The notes: generated by a model not told the origin, from the letters alone. 64,000 nucleotides of DNA from Mactra quadrangularis (GCA_025267735.1 CM046294.1:35867222-35931221), one strand, 5' to 3'; shown: positions 47,100 through 59,049, numbered from the stretch's first letter. Made by a program: numbers and translations.

Positions 47100-48147
47100 T
47101 ATTACTTAGAAAGGAATTTCGAGATAAAATATACTCTTTTAATCATTTGTATGCTTTAGACACTTGAATTTTATGCAATGGTTTGCGGAATATAAAATGC
47201 CTTGTTAGGGCCCAGGAGTTAGTCCGTCAACTTTAACCTATAAAGGCTTATCCATTGCTATATTATTGCACAAAATATAAACTGTGAAATGATAAAAATC
47301 ATTTCCAAAGGCCCTAAAATTCACATTCAATTTGATGCACAATGTGATCTCTTTATCAATATAATTGTAAAACGTTTAGCCTATTTTATGTCATCATTAA
47401 CATTGTCAAGTTGCTGTTTAACAATGATTTGCTCTTAAATCTTTCTTGATAAACTTTGAGTACTATAGTAGCACTCGGAATAGTTAAACAAAATCGTTTT
47501 ATGTTCTTGTCTTTCGAATGCATATTTATTGTATCATTAATATATTTATTGTATGATAACGCCATCGGCCCATACACATTGACAATTTATACATACAGTA
47601 AAGGATGTGAAGTTACATAAAAATTAGTAAGTTTCAAATAAAATACATTTTACAAATGGATATACAATACGATTTTAAGTATTGATATTATTTGTTAAGC
47701 ATAGTGAGACCAATTGAGTGAAAGATATTCTGCAATTTATGTGGCATAAACTTTAAACTTATTCTGCGTCACGAGGAAACTGGCTCTAGTTAGTTCGATA
47801 TCAAATCATCAAGCTAAAACGGTATTGTATAAAAATGAATTACCTGAAGCGTTTGATCGTTGTAAGGGACAATATATATTGACATTATCGTGTTAAACTT
47901 AATGTGTTTCAATCATTTAATACAGAAATCAATACAGATGTTCCATATCTCAACAACAAAAGACAAAACATTGCTTAAAGGTATAACATACTGGCCTGAA
48001 ACGGCACGATATAATTATTGTACTCAAACTAAGTGAATTTTGTAATTAATGTTAATCATTAATTGAGTTACGCAATTTGAGGTTAACATTTTTAATGAGA
48101 CTTTACTGAATATAAAAGTTCATGAGACAATGAACTTACCTGGAGTC
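47100..48147. other. Gene-free stretch
   Basis: No exon or repeat was recognised. The left 8-bp target duplication of the hAT-like element ends this stretch (48148-48155). Confidence 0.45.
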
Positions 48148-48155
48148 ATACAAGG

Positions 48156-50919
48156 TAGGGATGGGTATTGCCGGAAATTTCGTATTGCGATATATTGCGA
48201 TACGCAACAGCGTATTGCAATACGTATTGCGATATATTGGGAGTTAAGAAACTTACGCTTTTTTCAGCACCCATGCTTTTATTTAACTGACAATATGAAT
48301 ATTCGACACAATTATACATTGCGAAAGCTTTATTTAGGCTACTCAGTTTTAGAGGGGTTTAGAATGATTTGTAGCAATTCCCAACTAAATTTTACGAAAA
48401 TGTTTATTCTTTTTGTATCTAACCCAATGCTAATTCATAAAAATATTCATGCGTTCCAATCCGCTACTTAATGTTAAAGTCGTCACAGGTAGATACGTCA
48501 GTAATTTATACTTGACTTTTATGCTAAAAAGATGAAAGGAAAACTAAAAATGAAATACATGTAGTTTCCGGTCAAATTCTGCCACAAATAATGCCAAACA
48601 GGTTCGAGTATGCAATATTAGTCTATTAGATTAAGATAAAAAATATCGCGAGATATTGCGGGACCGTACCGGTGTAGCAGTCTATTTTTCCCCCGGCCAA
48701 TCTTTCCCCGGGGAAAGAAAGGCCCAGGCAAATCTTTCCCCGGGGAAAGATTGGCCCAGGCCTTTTTTTCCCCCGCGGAAAAATTGGCCCAGGCCTTTCC
48801 CCCCCTGGGCAAATTTTCCCCCCTAACATTTGTTAAAAATTTATATATAATATGATACAACATTATTTCTCTCGGCCAATCTTTCCCCCCTGGCTGATTT
48901 TTCCCCTGTTGATAAAACTGTTGTTATTCTGCTATATCAATATACATCTCGGCCAATCTTTCCCCCCTGGCTAATTTTTCCCCCGTTGTTGGAACTGTTG
49001 TCTTTATATGCTTTTTCAATATACATCTTGGCCAATCTTTCCGCCTGGCTAAATTTTCCCCCGCTAATGAAACTGTTGTCATTATATGCTTTTTCAATAT
49101 ATATCTCGGCCAATCTTCCCCCCCCCCCTGGTAATTTTTCCCCTGCTGATGAAACTGTTGTCTATATATGCTTTTTCAATATACATCTCGGCCAATCTTT
49201 CCCCCCTGGCTAATTTTCCCCCATTGTTGGATCTGTTGTCTTTATATGCTTTTTCAATATACATCTCGGCCAATCTTTCCCCTCTGGCTTATTTTTCCCC
49301 TGCTGATGAAACTGTTGTCTATATATGCTTTTTCAATATACATCTCGGCCAATCTTTCCCCCCTGGCTAATTTTCCCCCATTGTTGGATCTGTTGTCTTT
49401 ATATGCTTTTTCAATATACATCTCGGCCAATCTTTCCCCCCTGGCTAATTTTCCCCCATTGTTGGATCTGTTGTCTTTATATGCTTTTTCAATATACATC
49501 TCGGCCAATCTTTCCCCTCTGGCTTATTTTTCCCCTGCTGATGAAACTGTTGTTTCTATGCTATTTTATTGTATATCTCGGCCAATCTTCCCCCCCTGGC
49601 TAATTTTCTCCCCGTTGTTGGAACTGTTGTCTTTATATGCTTTTTCAATATACATCTCGGCCAATCTTTCCCCCCTGGCTAAATTTTCCCCCGCTGATGA
49701 AACTGTTGTCATTATATGCTTTTTCAATATACATCTTGGCCAATCTTTCCCCCCTGGCTCATTTTTCCCCCATTGTTGGAACTGTTGTCTTTATATGCTT
49801 TTTCAATATCCATCTCGGCCAATCTTTCCCACTGGCTAATTTTCCCCCCGCTGATAAAACTGTTGTCATTATATGCGTTTTCAATATACATCTCGGTCAA
49901 TCTTCCCTCCCTGGCTGATTTTTCCCCCGCTGATGAAACTGTTGTCTTTATATGCTTTTTCAATATACATCTCGGCCAATCTTTCCCCCCTGGCTAATTT
50001 TTCTCCCGTTGTTGGAACTGTTGTCTTTATATGCTTTTTCAATATACATCTCGGCCAATCTTTTCCCTCTGGTTTATTTTTCCCCTGCTGATGAAACTGT
50101 TGTTTCTATGCTATTTAATTGTATATCTCGGCCAATCGTTCCCCCCTGGCTAATTTTTCCCCCGTTGTTGAAACTGTTGTCTTTATATGCTTTTTCAATA
50201 TACATCTCGGCCAATCTTTCCCCCTGGCTAAATTTTCCCCCGCTGATGAAACTGTTGTCATTATATGCTTTTTCAATATACATGTACATCTCGGCCAATC
50301 TCCCCCCTTGGCTAATTTTTCCCCCGCTGATGAAACTGTTGTCATTATATGCTTTTTCAATAAACATCTCGGCCAATCTTTCCCCCCTGGCTAATTTTTT
50401 TCCCGCTGATGAAACTGTTGTTATTATATGCTTTATCAATAAACATCTGGGCCAATCATCCCCCCATGGCTAATTTTCCCCCGCTGATGAAACTGTTGTC
50501 ATTATATGCTTTTTCAATATACATCTTGGCCAATCTTCCCTCCCCTGGCTAATTTTTCCCCCGCTGATGAAACTGTTGTCATCATATGTTTTTTCAATAA
50601 ACATCTCGGCCAATCTTTCCCCCCTGGCTAATTTTTCCCCGATGATGAAACTGTTGTCATTATATGCTTGTTCAATAAACATCTGGGCCAATCTTTCCCC
50701 CCTGGCCAAATTTTCCCCCGCTGATGAAACTGTTGTTTAAATGCTATTTTATTGTATATCTCGGCCAATCTTTCCCCCCTGGCTAATTTTTCCCCAGCTG
50801 ATGAAAATGTTGTTTAAATGCTATTTATTGTATATCTCGGCCAATCTTTCCCCCCGGTACGTTTTGTGTTTAAAACGTATTGCAATATACCGGCATACCG
50901 GTATAATCGCGCATCCCTA
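48156..50919. mobile_element. Non-autonomous hAT-type element carrying a satellite array
   Basis: The left end begins tagggatgggtattgccgg. The right end, read inverted, begins tagggatgcgcgattatacc. The first 8 bases are perfect inverted termini, in the style of hAT elements. An 8-bp duplication atacaagg flanks the element exactly (48148-48155 and 50920-50927), and 8 bp is the hAT hallmark. Both subterminal zones are rich in gtattgcaatac / cgatatattgcg words, likely transposase-binding repeats. Between them lie tttccccggggaaa palindromes (48703 and 48736) and then about 2 kb of a 79-bp tandem repeat. No transposase is encoded. Long open frames across it are produced by the repeat. Confidence 0.85.
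48870..50858 (+). repeat. 79-bp satellite, about 26 units, inside the hAT element
   Basis: Each unit runs ctcggccaatctttcccccc, tggctaatttttcccccg, ctgatgaaactgttgtcatt, atatgctttttcaatatacat. Three variants occur: 'gttgttggaactgttgtctt', 'gctgatgaaactgttgtcat', and a shorter one with 'tgttgtttctatgctatttt'. These recur in order, which suggests that blocks of several units were duplicated together. Each unit holds one GGCCAATC (CCAAT-like) word and two C runs. The left edge passes into older, GC-rich variants (48690-48830). Open frames up to 223 codons are artefacts. Confidence 0.92.
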
Positions 50920-50950
50920 ATACAAGGAGAGTCAATTTTAATTTTTGTTA

Positions 50951-51150
50951 TAGTCCGACAATATTAACCTGAGCTTGAACTATCTAATTATCATAATTAC
51001 ACGTTTCACTTACATTGAATCGTGAGTTTCTGTGTGCTTGTATACGATTATGCACATGTTGATAACAACTTATGCGACTTTAAATCAATTGTAAACATGA
51101 CATGTTATTGTTACTTTTAATTTTGGACTAATTCGTTTATGGGAAAACAC
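50951..51150. mobile_element. Half copy of the TA-flanked MITE
   Basis: The terminus tagtccgacaatattaacct and the following ~190 bp match the right half of the element at 36039-36433 in inverted orientation (compare ttgaactatctaattatca, 'cgtgagtttctgtgtgcttg'). The other half is missing. It starts only 23 bp from the right duplication of the hAT element. Confidence 0.75.
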
Positions 51151-52289
51151 AAAAGTTCGACACTGAGACATTAATTTATATACCACAGCAGTCTGTAGCA
51201 TATCTGTTTACGAATATTGTGTCTCTCTCTATGCTTTTTTATCTTTGTAGGAGGGCTGAGTTTGTTGACTGTTGTTGCACCTGGTATGTTTTCAGATTCA
51301 TCTTTGCAATAATGTTTGTCTGTAACAAACGGACCAAATACTATTTTATTATTGTTGTTATGTTGACCATTCATCGTACTTTAATTTACACGTAAGGTTA
51401 AGTGTTGATGTATACATCTGACGTTAATGATTATTGACATTAGCATGCATGTATCCTTCAAGCACAGGAGGGCCTTGGAGGTGCGAACAATATCAAAGAC
51501 ATTGATCTTCAGAAAACTTGTATTTACGCAAATGTAATTGTACAACTACTCGTGGATCATAACTCGCATGCTTGACTGATGTATGCTTTGATGGTGACTT
51601 ATTTTCTGGACGCCGCACCATTGATGCAAAAAACATGTACTGCCAATCATTACTGAACATAATTCTAAATATAGGAAAAATATGGAAAATATTGAAAATA
51701 TATTGCATTTTGGCTGTGTAAATGAAACGTACATTTTCTGAGAACGTTTTTGTATAATTTAAAATTCACTTTTAATCTATAAATTGTCAAATGTCTTCTC
51801 ATTTGTTCATCCTCTATTCAAATGAGGATGTTAACGTAACAAATTCGTGATGGAAGAACGTACAAAAGTTAATAGTGTGAATGCACGTTTCTAGATCTGA
51901 TTGCATTGTGTAACATGCCAAATAAAATGTCAATTGCTTCAACAATGAAATATGGTAGCAGTTTTTGCAAATTACTTGTAGAAATGAAAATGTCTACTTA
52001 AAGTGCATTCAAGATATTCACTTCATTTATGTGAATTACAATTTCAAGTATACTTGAGTTTGTCAATTCCATAGAATTTATTTAATGATGCATGGGTTGA
52101 CAGCACAAGGAAGGGACAATTGATAGGTTATTCATTTATTATATTCAAAGTCAATAAAGAACAAGTGATACTATATCACAGATTGGCAATGATTTTGTAA
52201 TTATTAAAGCGACAATAGCACAACATCAGTGCAGCAACTGTCATTTAAGTGGTGTTATCACAATAAGTAGTATTCACTTGTTAAAGGAA
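51151..52289. other. Gene-free stretch with one doubtful frame
   Basis: A minus frame (51171-51374) has a mildly protein-like composition (...YCKDESENIPGATTV...) but no clear boundaries. It is not called. Confidence 0.4.
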
Positions 52290-52487
52290 GCCGCCCGGCT
52301 AGCTCAGTTAGTAGCACGCAAGTCTACTGATCAAGGGGTTGTGGGTTCGGTCACTGACAAAAGTTTGCGTCTAGCAGTTGGTCAACAGCTAAATCCAGAG
52401 ATTTAGCCTTTCCAGGAACAGTAAGTAGGTTGACTGACCGCCGTTATATGACCTATACAAAGTGTTAATCCAAACAAACAAAAAACT
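52290..52487 (+). mobile_element. SINE family A (copy 6, internally deleted)
   Basis: The head ggctagctcagttagtagca and B box gtgggttcgg jump directly to 'tcactgacaaaagtttgcg', so about 100-120 bp of the body present in copy 1 are missing. The rest of the body and the (caaa)n tail follow. Confidence 0.85.
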
Positions 52488-53002
52488 TGTTACAGGAAAA
52501 AATAAACCATTTCCAAAAGGAATGCCGATTTAATTACTTGATATGCGTTTTTAATATTGAAGATGTACATGACTAGATGTCAAAATTGCATAAGTTGAAT
52601 AAATTATTTTATTCTGTTCTACTTTGTTCTGTACAATGCAAATATTCAATGACCTACGGAGACCAGAGCGTCTGAAGTTAAATATAAAAAAAACACAAGA
52701 GAATTAAAAGAAACATGCCGAGCTTTTATGTTCATCTAAGGACAAAACAAGTGAAACACGACAGACTAATGTACGTATAGTGTATATGAAAATAGTTTAA
52801 AAGATTTATATAATATAATTATCGGACATGAATGTAAAAAATTCAAAATTAGTTTTTCGTAATGGATTTATACACTATGCCCTTCAAAAATATCTTTGAC
52901 ACAGACGTTTTGAACAAAAACTGACCATGCTCACCGCAATTTATTTCACTATAAACAAACCAAATGAGTTTCAATCATAAAATTATATTGATAATTTAGT
53001 TG
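52488..53002. other. Noncoding, nothing recognised
   Basis: AT-rich spacer upstream of a candidate exon. No TATA box at a convincing distance was seen. Confidence 0.4.
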
Positions 53003-53193
53003 ATGCTTATATTGAATTTCGCTCAGTTGGCTTTTTCGTTTCTTTTGTTAATGTATAAAGGTGATATCGGTTTAAACCTAAAAACACAATTTGTCAAAAA
53101 AGTTTCGAAGTGCAATGTAGATACGAGGGATGATCCAGAAATTCGTGGACAATGTGTGTATCTCAATAACGTGACGCCATACCGTGCTGATTT
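53003..53193 (+). CDS. Candidate first exon of a secreted protein
   Basis: The ATG at 53003 encodes MLILNFAQLAFSFLLLMYKG, a good signal peptide core, followed by a hydrophilic part with two cysteines (KVSKCNVDTRDDPEIRGQC) and one N-glycosylation sequon (NNVT). The frame runs for 63 full codons to GATTT|GTAAGG at 53193/53194, a strong splice donor in phase 2. Without splicing the frame stops one codon later. A strong acceptor (ctgtaactttcag, ending 53446) lies downstream, but joining to it gives a stop within seven codons, so the true next exon may be elsewhere. A possible poly-A signal (aataaa) is at 53619. Family unknown. Confidence 0.45.
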
Positions 53194-53839
53194 GTAAGGA
53201 TATTATTACTCATTGTTATTTTTATAAATTGACAGAATTTTAAAACATCAATTGCATTTGTCATCTATTTATGAAGACATCAATATATAAAGTATCGAAA
53301 TCGCAGCGCAGCTCATTTTTTCTTCTTGATGTATATCTTGTCATCTCATTCAAACCCATGTAAACTCTGTGCAAACAAAGACAATGGTAGGAAACGTTAT
53401 AATAATGTTGTTTTGACGTGTATGACGTCATTCTGTAACTTTCAGAAGAATTTTGACGTTGTAGTCATTTTACACTCGTGTTTAATGGAAAAAGGGATGA
53501 AAACAGTTTCATACAAAAACAGACGTCATGGAACCAGCAAAACGCATTTCCATCATAGATTCTAATTTTCAAGAATATAAGATAAAATAACCCATGTGGC
53601 GTTTACAAATATGATTACAATAAAATACAAAACTTTACAATACTGTTAGATTTTCAAATTAATTGTGACATTTCCATAGTGGATTTTTATTGAAAAATAT
53701 AATTTGTTTTCAGCATTAGCAATAGAAATAGCTCAGGTGACTTTCCGAAGGGAGATTAGAATATTATATATATAGTCATAATGAAATCAGTCGGTTGCCT
53801 GGGGTATTTATAATCTAAGTGCTGAACCATTTGTTATCC
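53194..53839. other. Intron or noncoding with a candidate splice acceptor
   Basis: Holds ctgtaactttcag (53434-53446) followed by a 40-codon frame ending at 53565. No domain was recognised. Confidence 0.35.
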
Positions 53840-53955
53840 TTACATCAGACTTCAAAGATAAAATCCGAGGATTCCAACCGTAAGGACCTACTTACCAATT
53901 AGATTGCTTCAGATTTTTTTCAGGAAAGATAACTGACTAAAGTCCCTAATTTCCA
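53840..53955 (+). mobile_element. Single arm of the 29.7-kb MITE family
   Basis: The sequence 'aaaatccgaggattccaacc', then 'gacctacttaccaattag', then 'actgactaaagtccct' matches both arms of the element at 29705-30075. No partner arm was found nearby. Confidence 0.55.
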
Positions 53956-54133
53956 GGGCAATCTGACAAAACTTGTGTTTTTAACGGAGCTCAAATGCTG
54001 TAGAACTATTTTTAGAGTGTGTTATAGAAATCGGCTATTAGTTAATATTATGCGCTCATTGAATCTTTTTATAACCACCATGAATTCTCTGGTAAGAATC
54101 GATGCTAACAAACGGTCAGTCCAAATTATTATG

Positions 54134-54180
54134 TTTGTTTGGGTTGTACGGCGCACAACACAGAAAGGTCATATCGCGCC
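54134..54180 (-). mobile_element. 47-bp SINE stub with perfect 13-bp target duplication
   Basis: The duplication ccaaattattatg at 54121-54133 and 54181-54193 frames only 47 bp, which correspond on the minus strand to the last bases of a SINE (ggcgcgatatgacctttctg ... acccaaacaaa). It is a very strongly 5'-truncated retrotransposition event. A second copy of this tail is at 38002-38058. Confidence 0.85.
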
Positions 54181-54193
54181 CCAAATTATTATG

Positions 54194-55037
54194 TATTGTT
54201 TGGTCGAAAATCCAATGAAGTTAAATTTCCAATTTGATAAAATTCCCAGAATTTAAATAACAAAAGATGTTAATTCTATCATTCCAACATTGTCTGATAA
54301 TTTGAAAACAAACACCCAAAAATGTAATGATTTTAATGGCTGAACTTGGTGACAGAAGAGTATAAATACTAGTTGACCCAGGACCATTTGCCTTACTGTA
54401 TGTATATTCACAGAATGTTCAAGAATATTTTAGAAACATCAAGGTAAAATAACAATTAAGTAGTACATTCAAGATTCTTCTAGAACCTTTTATCAACAAA
54501 ACTATAATACAACAATGATGCAATATAACAATGTACTGTATACAAGTAAAACAAGCTTAGGAGATTCTAGAAAAATCCATGTAACATATTTTGTTTTGTA
54601 TATCATATAGTATATAACAATATGATAATTCCGCATTCAAACAATGTGGTGATTACAGGTTTATCCATCATGATAATACTTAAATACGAACATGTAAGAA
54701 AGTTTCTAAGACCACAGCCACACAAGTAGACAAGAAGCTTTAAATATGTGAATTATTTTATTAATTTATCTGCCTTTTTGTTTTATTTTTTGTTCGTATT
54801 TACTAGGACAAATCTTCAGTTTATTTGACTTTTGAAAGACGCGGGTAATACAATACCAGTATAAGTTTTAACGAGCGATGGTGTTTGACAAAATCATACT
54901 ATAGCCTTCGTGGAATATTTTACCATTTGTTTGTAAACCTTGTAGTTACAGCATGCATGGTAATCAAAAAATAGCGTTCGCGGGGTTTCGAAATTGGCAC
55001 TTCTCACTGGCATTAGCATTTGCCCTTCACTAGGAAT
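54194..55037. other. Noncoding, nothing recognised
   Basis: No gene or repeat is supported. Confidence 0.45.
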
Positions 55038-55212
55038 TACTTCGGACGTATCTAGTCGCTTTTTAACTATTTTTGTGTCACATGCCCCCTTCCCAATACT
55101 TCAACCGGTGTTAAAGTAAACAAATCCATGATCGTTTAGGCGGTTATAAATGTCTCGTTTTTAGTCCATAAATTTGGAGTGCACAATTAAATGATAACCA
55201 CTGAACAATATA
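55038..55212 (+). repeat. Dispersed repeat, partner at 21190-21345
   Basis: Markers in common are 'ggtgttaaagtaaacaaatcca', 'tttagtccataaattt' and 'cactgaacaatat'. The family is unclassified. Confidence 0.55.
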
Positions 55213-55575
55213 TGGTAACATATTTAGTAAAAGAAATGTATTTACAATGCCTTATGTGTTACGACGTGAAATATTTTGCATAATCGTTACGTGCTTCGCC
55301 TGTGCTTCGCCTCGTGTACGTAAAAAAGTCGGTAGTATTGGTTGACCCTCCACGAATCCTTCCGAGATTATTCATTCAATGGATGGTTGCATCTTACCGA
55401 CGGTACTGGTTACTTTGCTTCTTTGAAGAATAGCGACCGTAAAAATTATATGAAAGAAAACGCTGATAGCAAATCCTCATTTTCAGTTTATGTGAAATCC
55501 TACATGTGTTCAAATATAGCAAATAGTTTGCCTATCCTAGAATTTCAAAGAGTTAATGACTCTTCATACATAATT
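55213..55575. other. Noncoding, frame not supported
   Basis: An 87-codon plus frame (55342-55605) ends inside the short repeat at 55576 and has no splice or domain support. Confidence 0.4.
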
Positions 55576-55610
55576 TTGATATGGTGGCATGTTTCTGCTA
55601 CCTGATAACC
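55576..55610 (+). repeat. Short dispersed repeat (partner 25964 and 56243)
   Basis: The core atatggtggcatgtttctgc followed by tacctgataacca matches 25964-25997. It directly adjoins the family R element, an arrangement not seen at the other sites. Confidence 0.45.
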
Positions 55611-55856
55611 AAACTCTCGCAGTGGTTATTTCCCTTTGTTAAATAAAAAAACCACTGCCACCACAAATAAATTCGTCCCCTAGAGAGCCAAATAGAAATA
55701 ATTGTTTTAATTGATAATTTGTGAAAATAACGAAATAACCGCAGTATTTTCCTGGCGGTTGCCATTTATTTCACATGGTATTACAATATACGTACTAGCG
55801 TCACGTGATTTATGTTGTAGCAATTTAAGCGTGACGTAAGCACTGTGAGGAGTTTG
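55611..55856. mobile_element. Family R inverted-repeat element (copy 3, longest)
   Basis: The left end aaactctcgcagtggtta (55611-55628) and right end taagcactgtgaggagttt (55837-55855) form about 18-bp inverted termini. They match those of the 76-bp copy at 12164-12239, while the interior (about 210 bp) is longer. No clean target duplication is seen here. Confidence 0.6.
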
Positions 55857-58076
55857 TCAGATAATTACGTCACAAGCAAACCACACATTTAACAAATTAA
55901 CTGGTAAGGACATGTGTGGAAATTGATCATTTTGTTATCTTGGCGCAACACGTAAAACTCTGATATGCGACTTGGTCAAGTTATTTCTTGGGTATGTGTC
56001 TTGCACAGAAAGCCATTTAAACCCCGATTCCATGTCAATGTTAAGACAAAGCAAAAAAATGACAAAATTGCCGCGTTTTTTTTTTCAAACCAAACATTCG
56101 CAATTCATTTAGTAAAGGCGACGTTTGGTTAGTATAAGTCAGTAAATCCAGTTGAAAAACTTTATCCCAAGTCATGTGGTTTCGAGACGCGCAAAACACG
56201 GAATCGCAAAGTAAAGGATTCCCATGTTTATATTCCAGATGCCTAGTGGCAGACATATGCCACCATACTTCAATACTAACATAAGGAACATGGTTGAAAT
56301 ACAAATTAAACATGCTTATGTTGAAATCTATTCCATCCTTGTGTAACATGATACATGGGTAGGGTACAATTTCCTCCAATGAATACCATTATCTACTTAA
56401 AAAATTCTAATTGCATTGATCTGAAAACAATTAAGGAGAAACGGCACTAGAATATGTAGCAAGACGTAGTTTATAACGATTGATGGATTCAATGAATGTA
56501 AATTCACACCCTCGTTAAAGTCACTATGTGAAGATGTATTCATTAACTGTAGACTTGCAAACTCTTTTGAAACCATGAAGTTATTAGAAAATAATATGCA
56601 TTAGAGACACAATAAACTGTTCAAACCATTCTGCTTTCTAAATTTAAGTTAGACAAAGTGTCAACTTCTTATTAAAGTGGGATACTTTGAAGAAACAACA
56701 GTGACACAACAGCTTCGATTCTAAGTTATAAAGAGCTGTAAGGCTTTGATTTCTTGTCAGATTTCAATGATATCTACGCGAGGTTAAGTAGGAACGTGTA
56801 TAGTATCTGCAGCGCATTACATCTCCAATGACGGTCTTATACTTTTTGCAAACATCCCGGAAAACTTTTGCTTTTCAGAATTCTACAGTGACAAGTCATC
56901 GTCCTTCTTTAAATAGAAAATATTCGTCGTTTTCCAAGGTGTTAGCAAAAAGTTTAAAACCGGCGTTTAAGTTGTGATGCGCAGTAAAAAGTACACACTT
57001 TTCTGTTCAGCCTGGAGTAGGTATTATAAAGATCTGACAAGAAATAAAATACTTTCAGTTCTTTAAAACTCTGAGTGGAAGCGAAATTGTTACAATTGTC
57101 ACGTTGAAACTGTAGCATTTGTGATGTGGTAGTCACGTGGTATTGTCACCATGTACCCTACATACCATGAGTATCATATCTTTATCTCAGAAAGACAAAA
57201 CTATTCGTATATAATTGATAAACTGTCGTATCTCAACTACATCTTTTAAAATTTGTTGTATCAAGGAGCTATGCTTAATTGATAAAAATGTTTCCCTTGA
57301 GATCAAATATCAAAAGGCATTTCGATCATATCAAAATCTGATACCATATCACTCCATTGTGGTATCGTTACAATCATAATCGAAAGCATTGATGAAATTA
57401 AGTTTTAATGATGTTGCAAAAGACCTAAGTCGAATCTTAGATCTTGCTATTCGATAAGATGGATTGATGTTTATGCTGATATACCAACCGAAACAGAAAA
57501 ACATGATTTTAGATTCAAGAATTTGTATAGCAAATACTTGACAATAAAATATTGACATTTTTAAACCATTTTCAATGACTGACATCAAAATTTAATTGTT
57601 TCGATCATGCCGTTCCTTAATTCAAGTAGAATTATTAATCATTTTATTAGCAACTTCAATTCTATTTTATGTTTGATGTTATGTTTATAATTAGATGTTT
57701 TTCTTTCATATGATTTATTATGATTTATCTATCATCGGTAAAATAAAGATAGAATTCCCTTATACAAAACAGTATTTTTTTAAGTCCAAAAACGGTTATC
57801 AATTTTTTATACAAGTTTTTGACCAATGGAGAGAAAATGTCTCCAAACATATGCAGGGAATTATATGGTCGGAATAATGCCAGACATTCATTATGAACTA
57901 TGTCCCATGTTCTTTAGTGTTCGTTGTTGAATCGTGATTCTTCGTCATCATAAATAACTGTATAGAATCATAAATAATAGACGTATTTATTATGTTTGTA
58001 TATTTTGTCACAATCGAAGAGATTAAGAGATTTCTTGTAGCCTTTTGTTCTACAAATATTACAAAACAACGTAGGT
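55857..58076. other. Gene-poor stretch
   Basis: Minus frames at 56041-56379, 56954-57136 and 57349-57588 look mildly protein-like, but they show no signal peptide, domain or paired splice sites. The first overlaps a dispersed repeat. I do not call them. Confidence 0.4.
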
Positions 58077-58385
58077 AGCGTAGTCAGTCAAACCATGGCC
58101 ACTAAAGTTTGACCTTGTGAACCCCTCCCTTTAACATGCAAATACGTCATTACAAATGAAACAAACAACCCTTCGTATGACGTAGATGGTGTGTCAGTCA
58201 AACCATGACTAATAAAGAATGACCATGTGAACCCTTCCCATTAACATGATTTATGCCACTACACTATTTCATATGGAACAAACAAAACTTCTTAATATGT
58301 TTTCTTTCCTGACGTAGATGGTTTAGTCAGTAAAACCATGACCAATAATGTATGACCTTTTGAACGCTTCTCTTTCACTACATTT
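58077..58385 (+). repeat. Tandem triplication, ~120-bp unit
   Basis: Three units each carry 'gtcagtcaaaccatgac' (58085, 58193 and 58325), then 'tgaccttgtgaacccctccc'. The first two spacers also share 'acgtagatggt'. The third unit is partial. No function is seen. Confidence 0.75.
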
Positions 58386-59049
58386 ACGAAAAACCACCAT
58401 TTCTATAAGCACTTATAATTTGTCACCTTAATGTAGAAAGGTACTATCACATATAAGATAAAAGAACACTATGGTACCTTCTCCATTATGGGGACGATAC
58501 CTTATACTACGTAGGGTCGTTGATCGAGATAAAATTCCAAAACCTTTGATTCTAAGACATTATTCTTTAAAACTTGAGTCATACTCACTATCCAAGTGAA
58601 TACAAAATGTTTACTCATACAATGATAAATGTTATGCTATTCAACAATTAAACCATTTTCAAACAGTTGTATTATTGTGTCAAAATACAATAAATAACTT
58701 TAACTTATTTACGCGATTCTAGCATTTATCAAAAATATTTTTTCATTAGAGTAGTTACAAATAGATTAATGTCATCTTTGCAGTCCATTGAATTATCTTC
58801 GATAATAAACTATAGTCATTTAAAAATATCAAAACTCATGAATGCTCAAAAATATAAAGTAATTCTTGTATATATATCTGACCTTTTTCTTTCATAGATC
58901 ATGTTTAGTTTAACTAGCGTTCACACTAAGTTAGGGGGGGGGGGTTGTTAATATGACTTTTTAATGGGACCCTGTTTAAAAAATGCTACATGTACTGACA
59001 TGTAAGGAAAACCATATCTTTTTAATTTCTGACCCCATTAACCCCCCTG
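58386..59049. other. Noncoding; G run at ~58934
   Basis: Contains a run of eleven G (near 58934-58944) and nothing else of note. Confidence 0.5.

Noticed and set aside
48986..50709. Many open frames of 70-223 codons on both strands across the 79-bp satellite
   Set aside because: They are produced by the repeat, in several phases at once, and lie inside a non-autonomous element.
56041..57588. Three protein-like minus-strand frames
   Set aside because: One crosses a dispersed repeat. None has paired splice sites, a signal peptide or a recognised motif.
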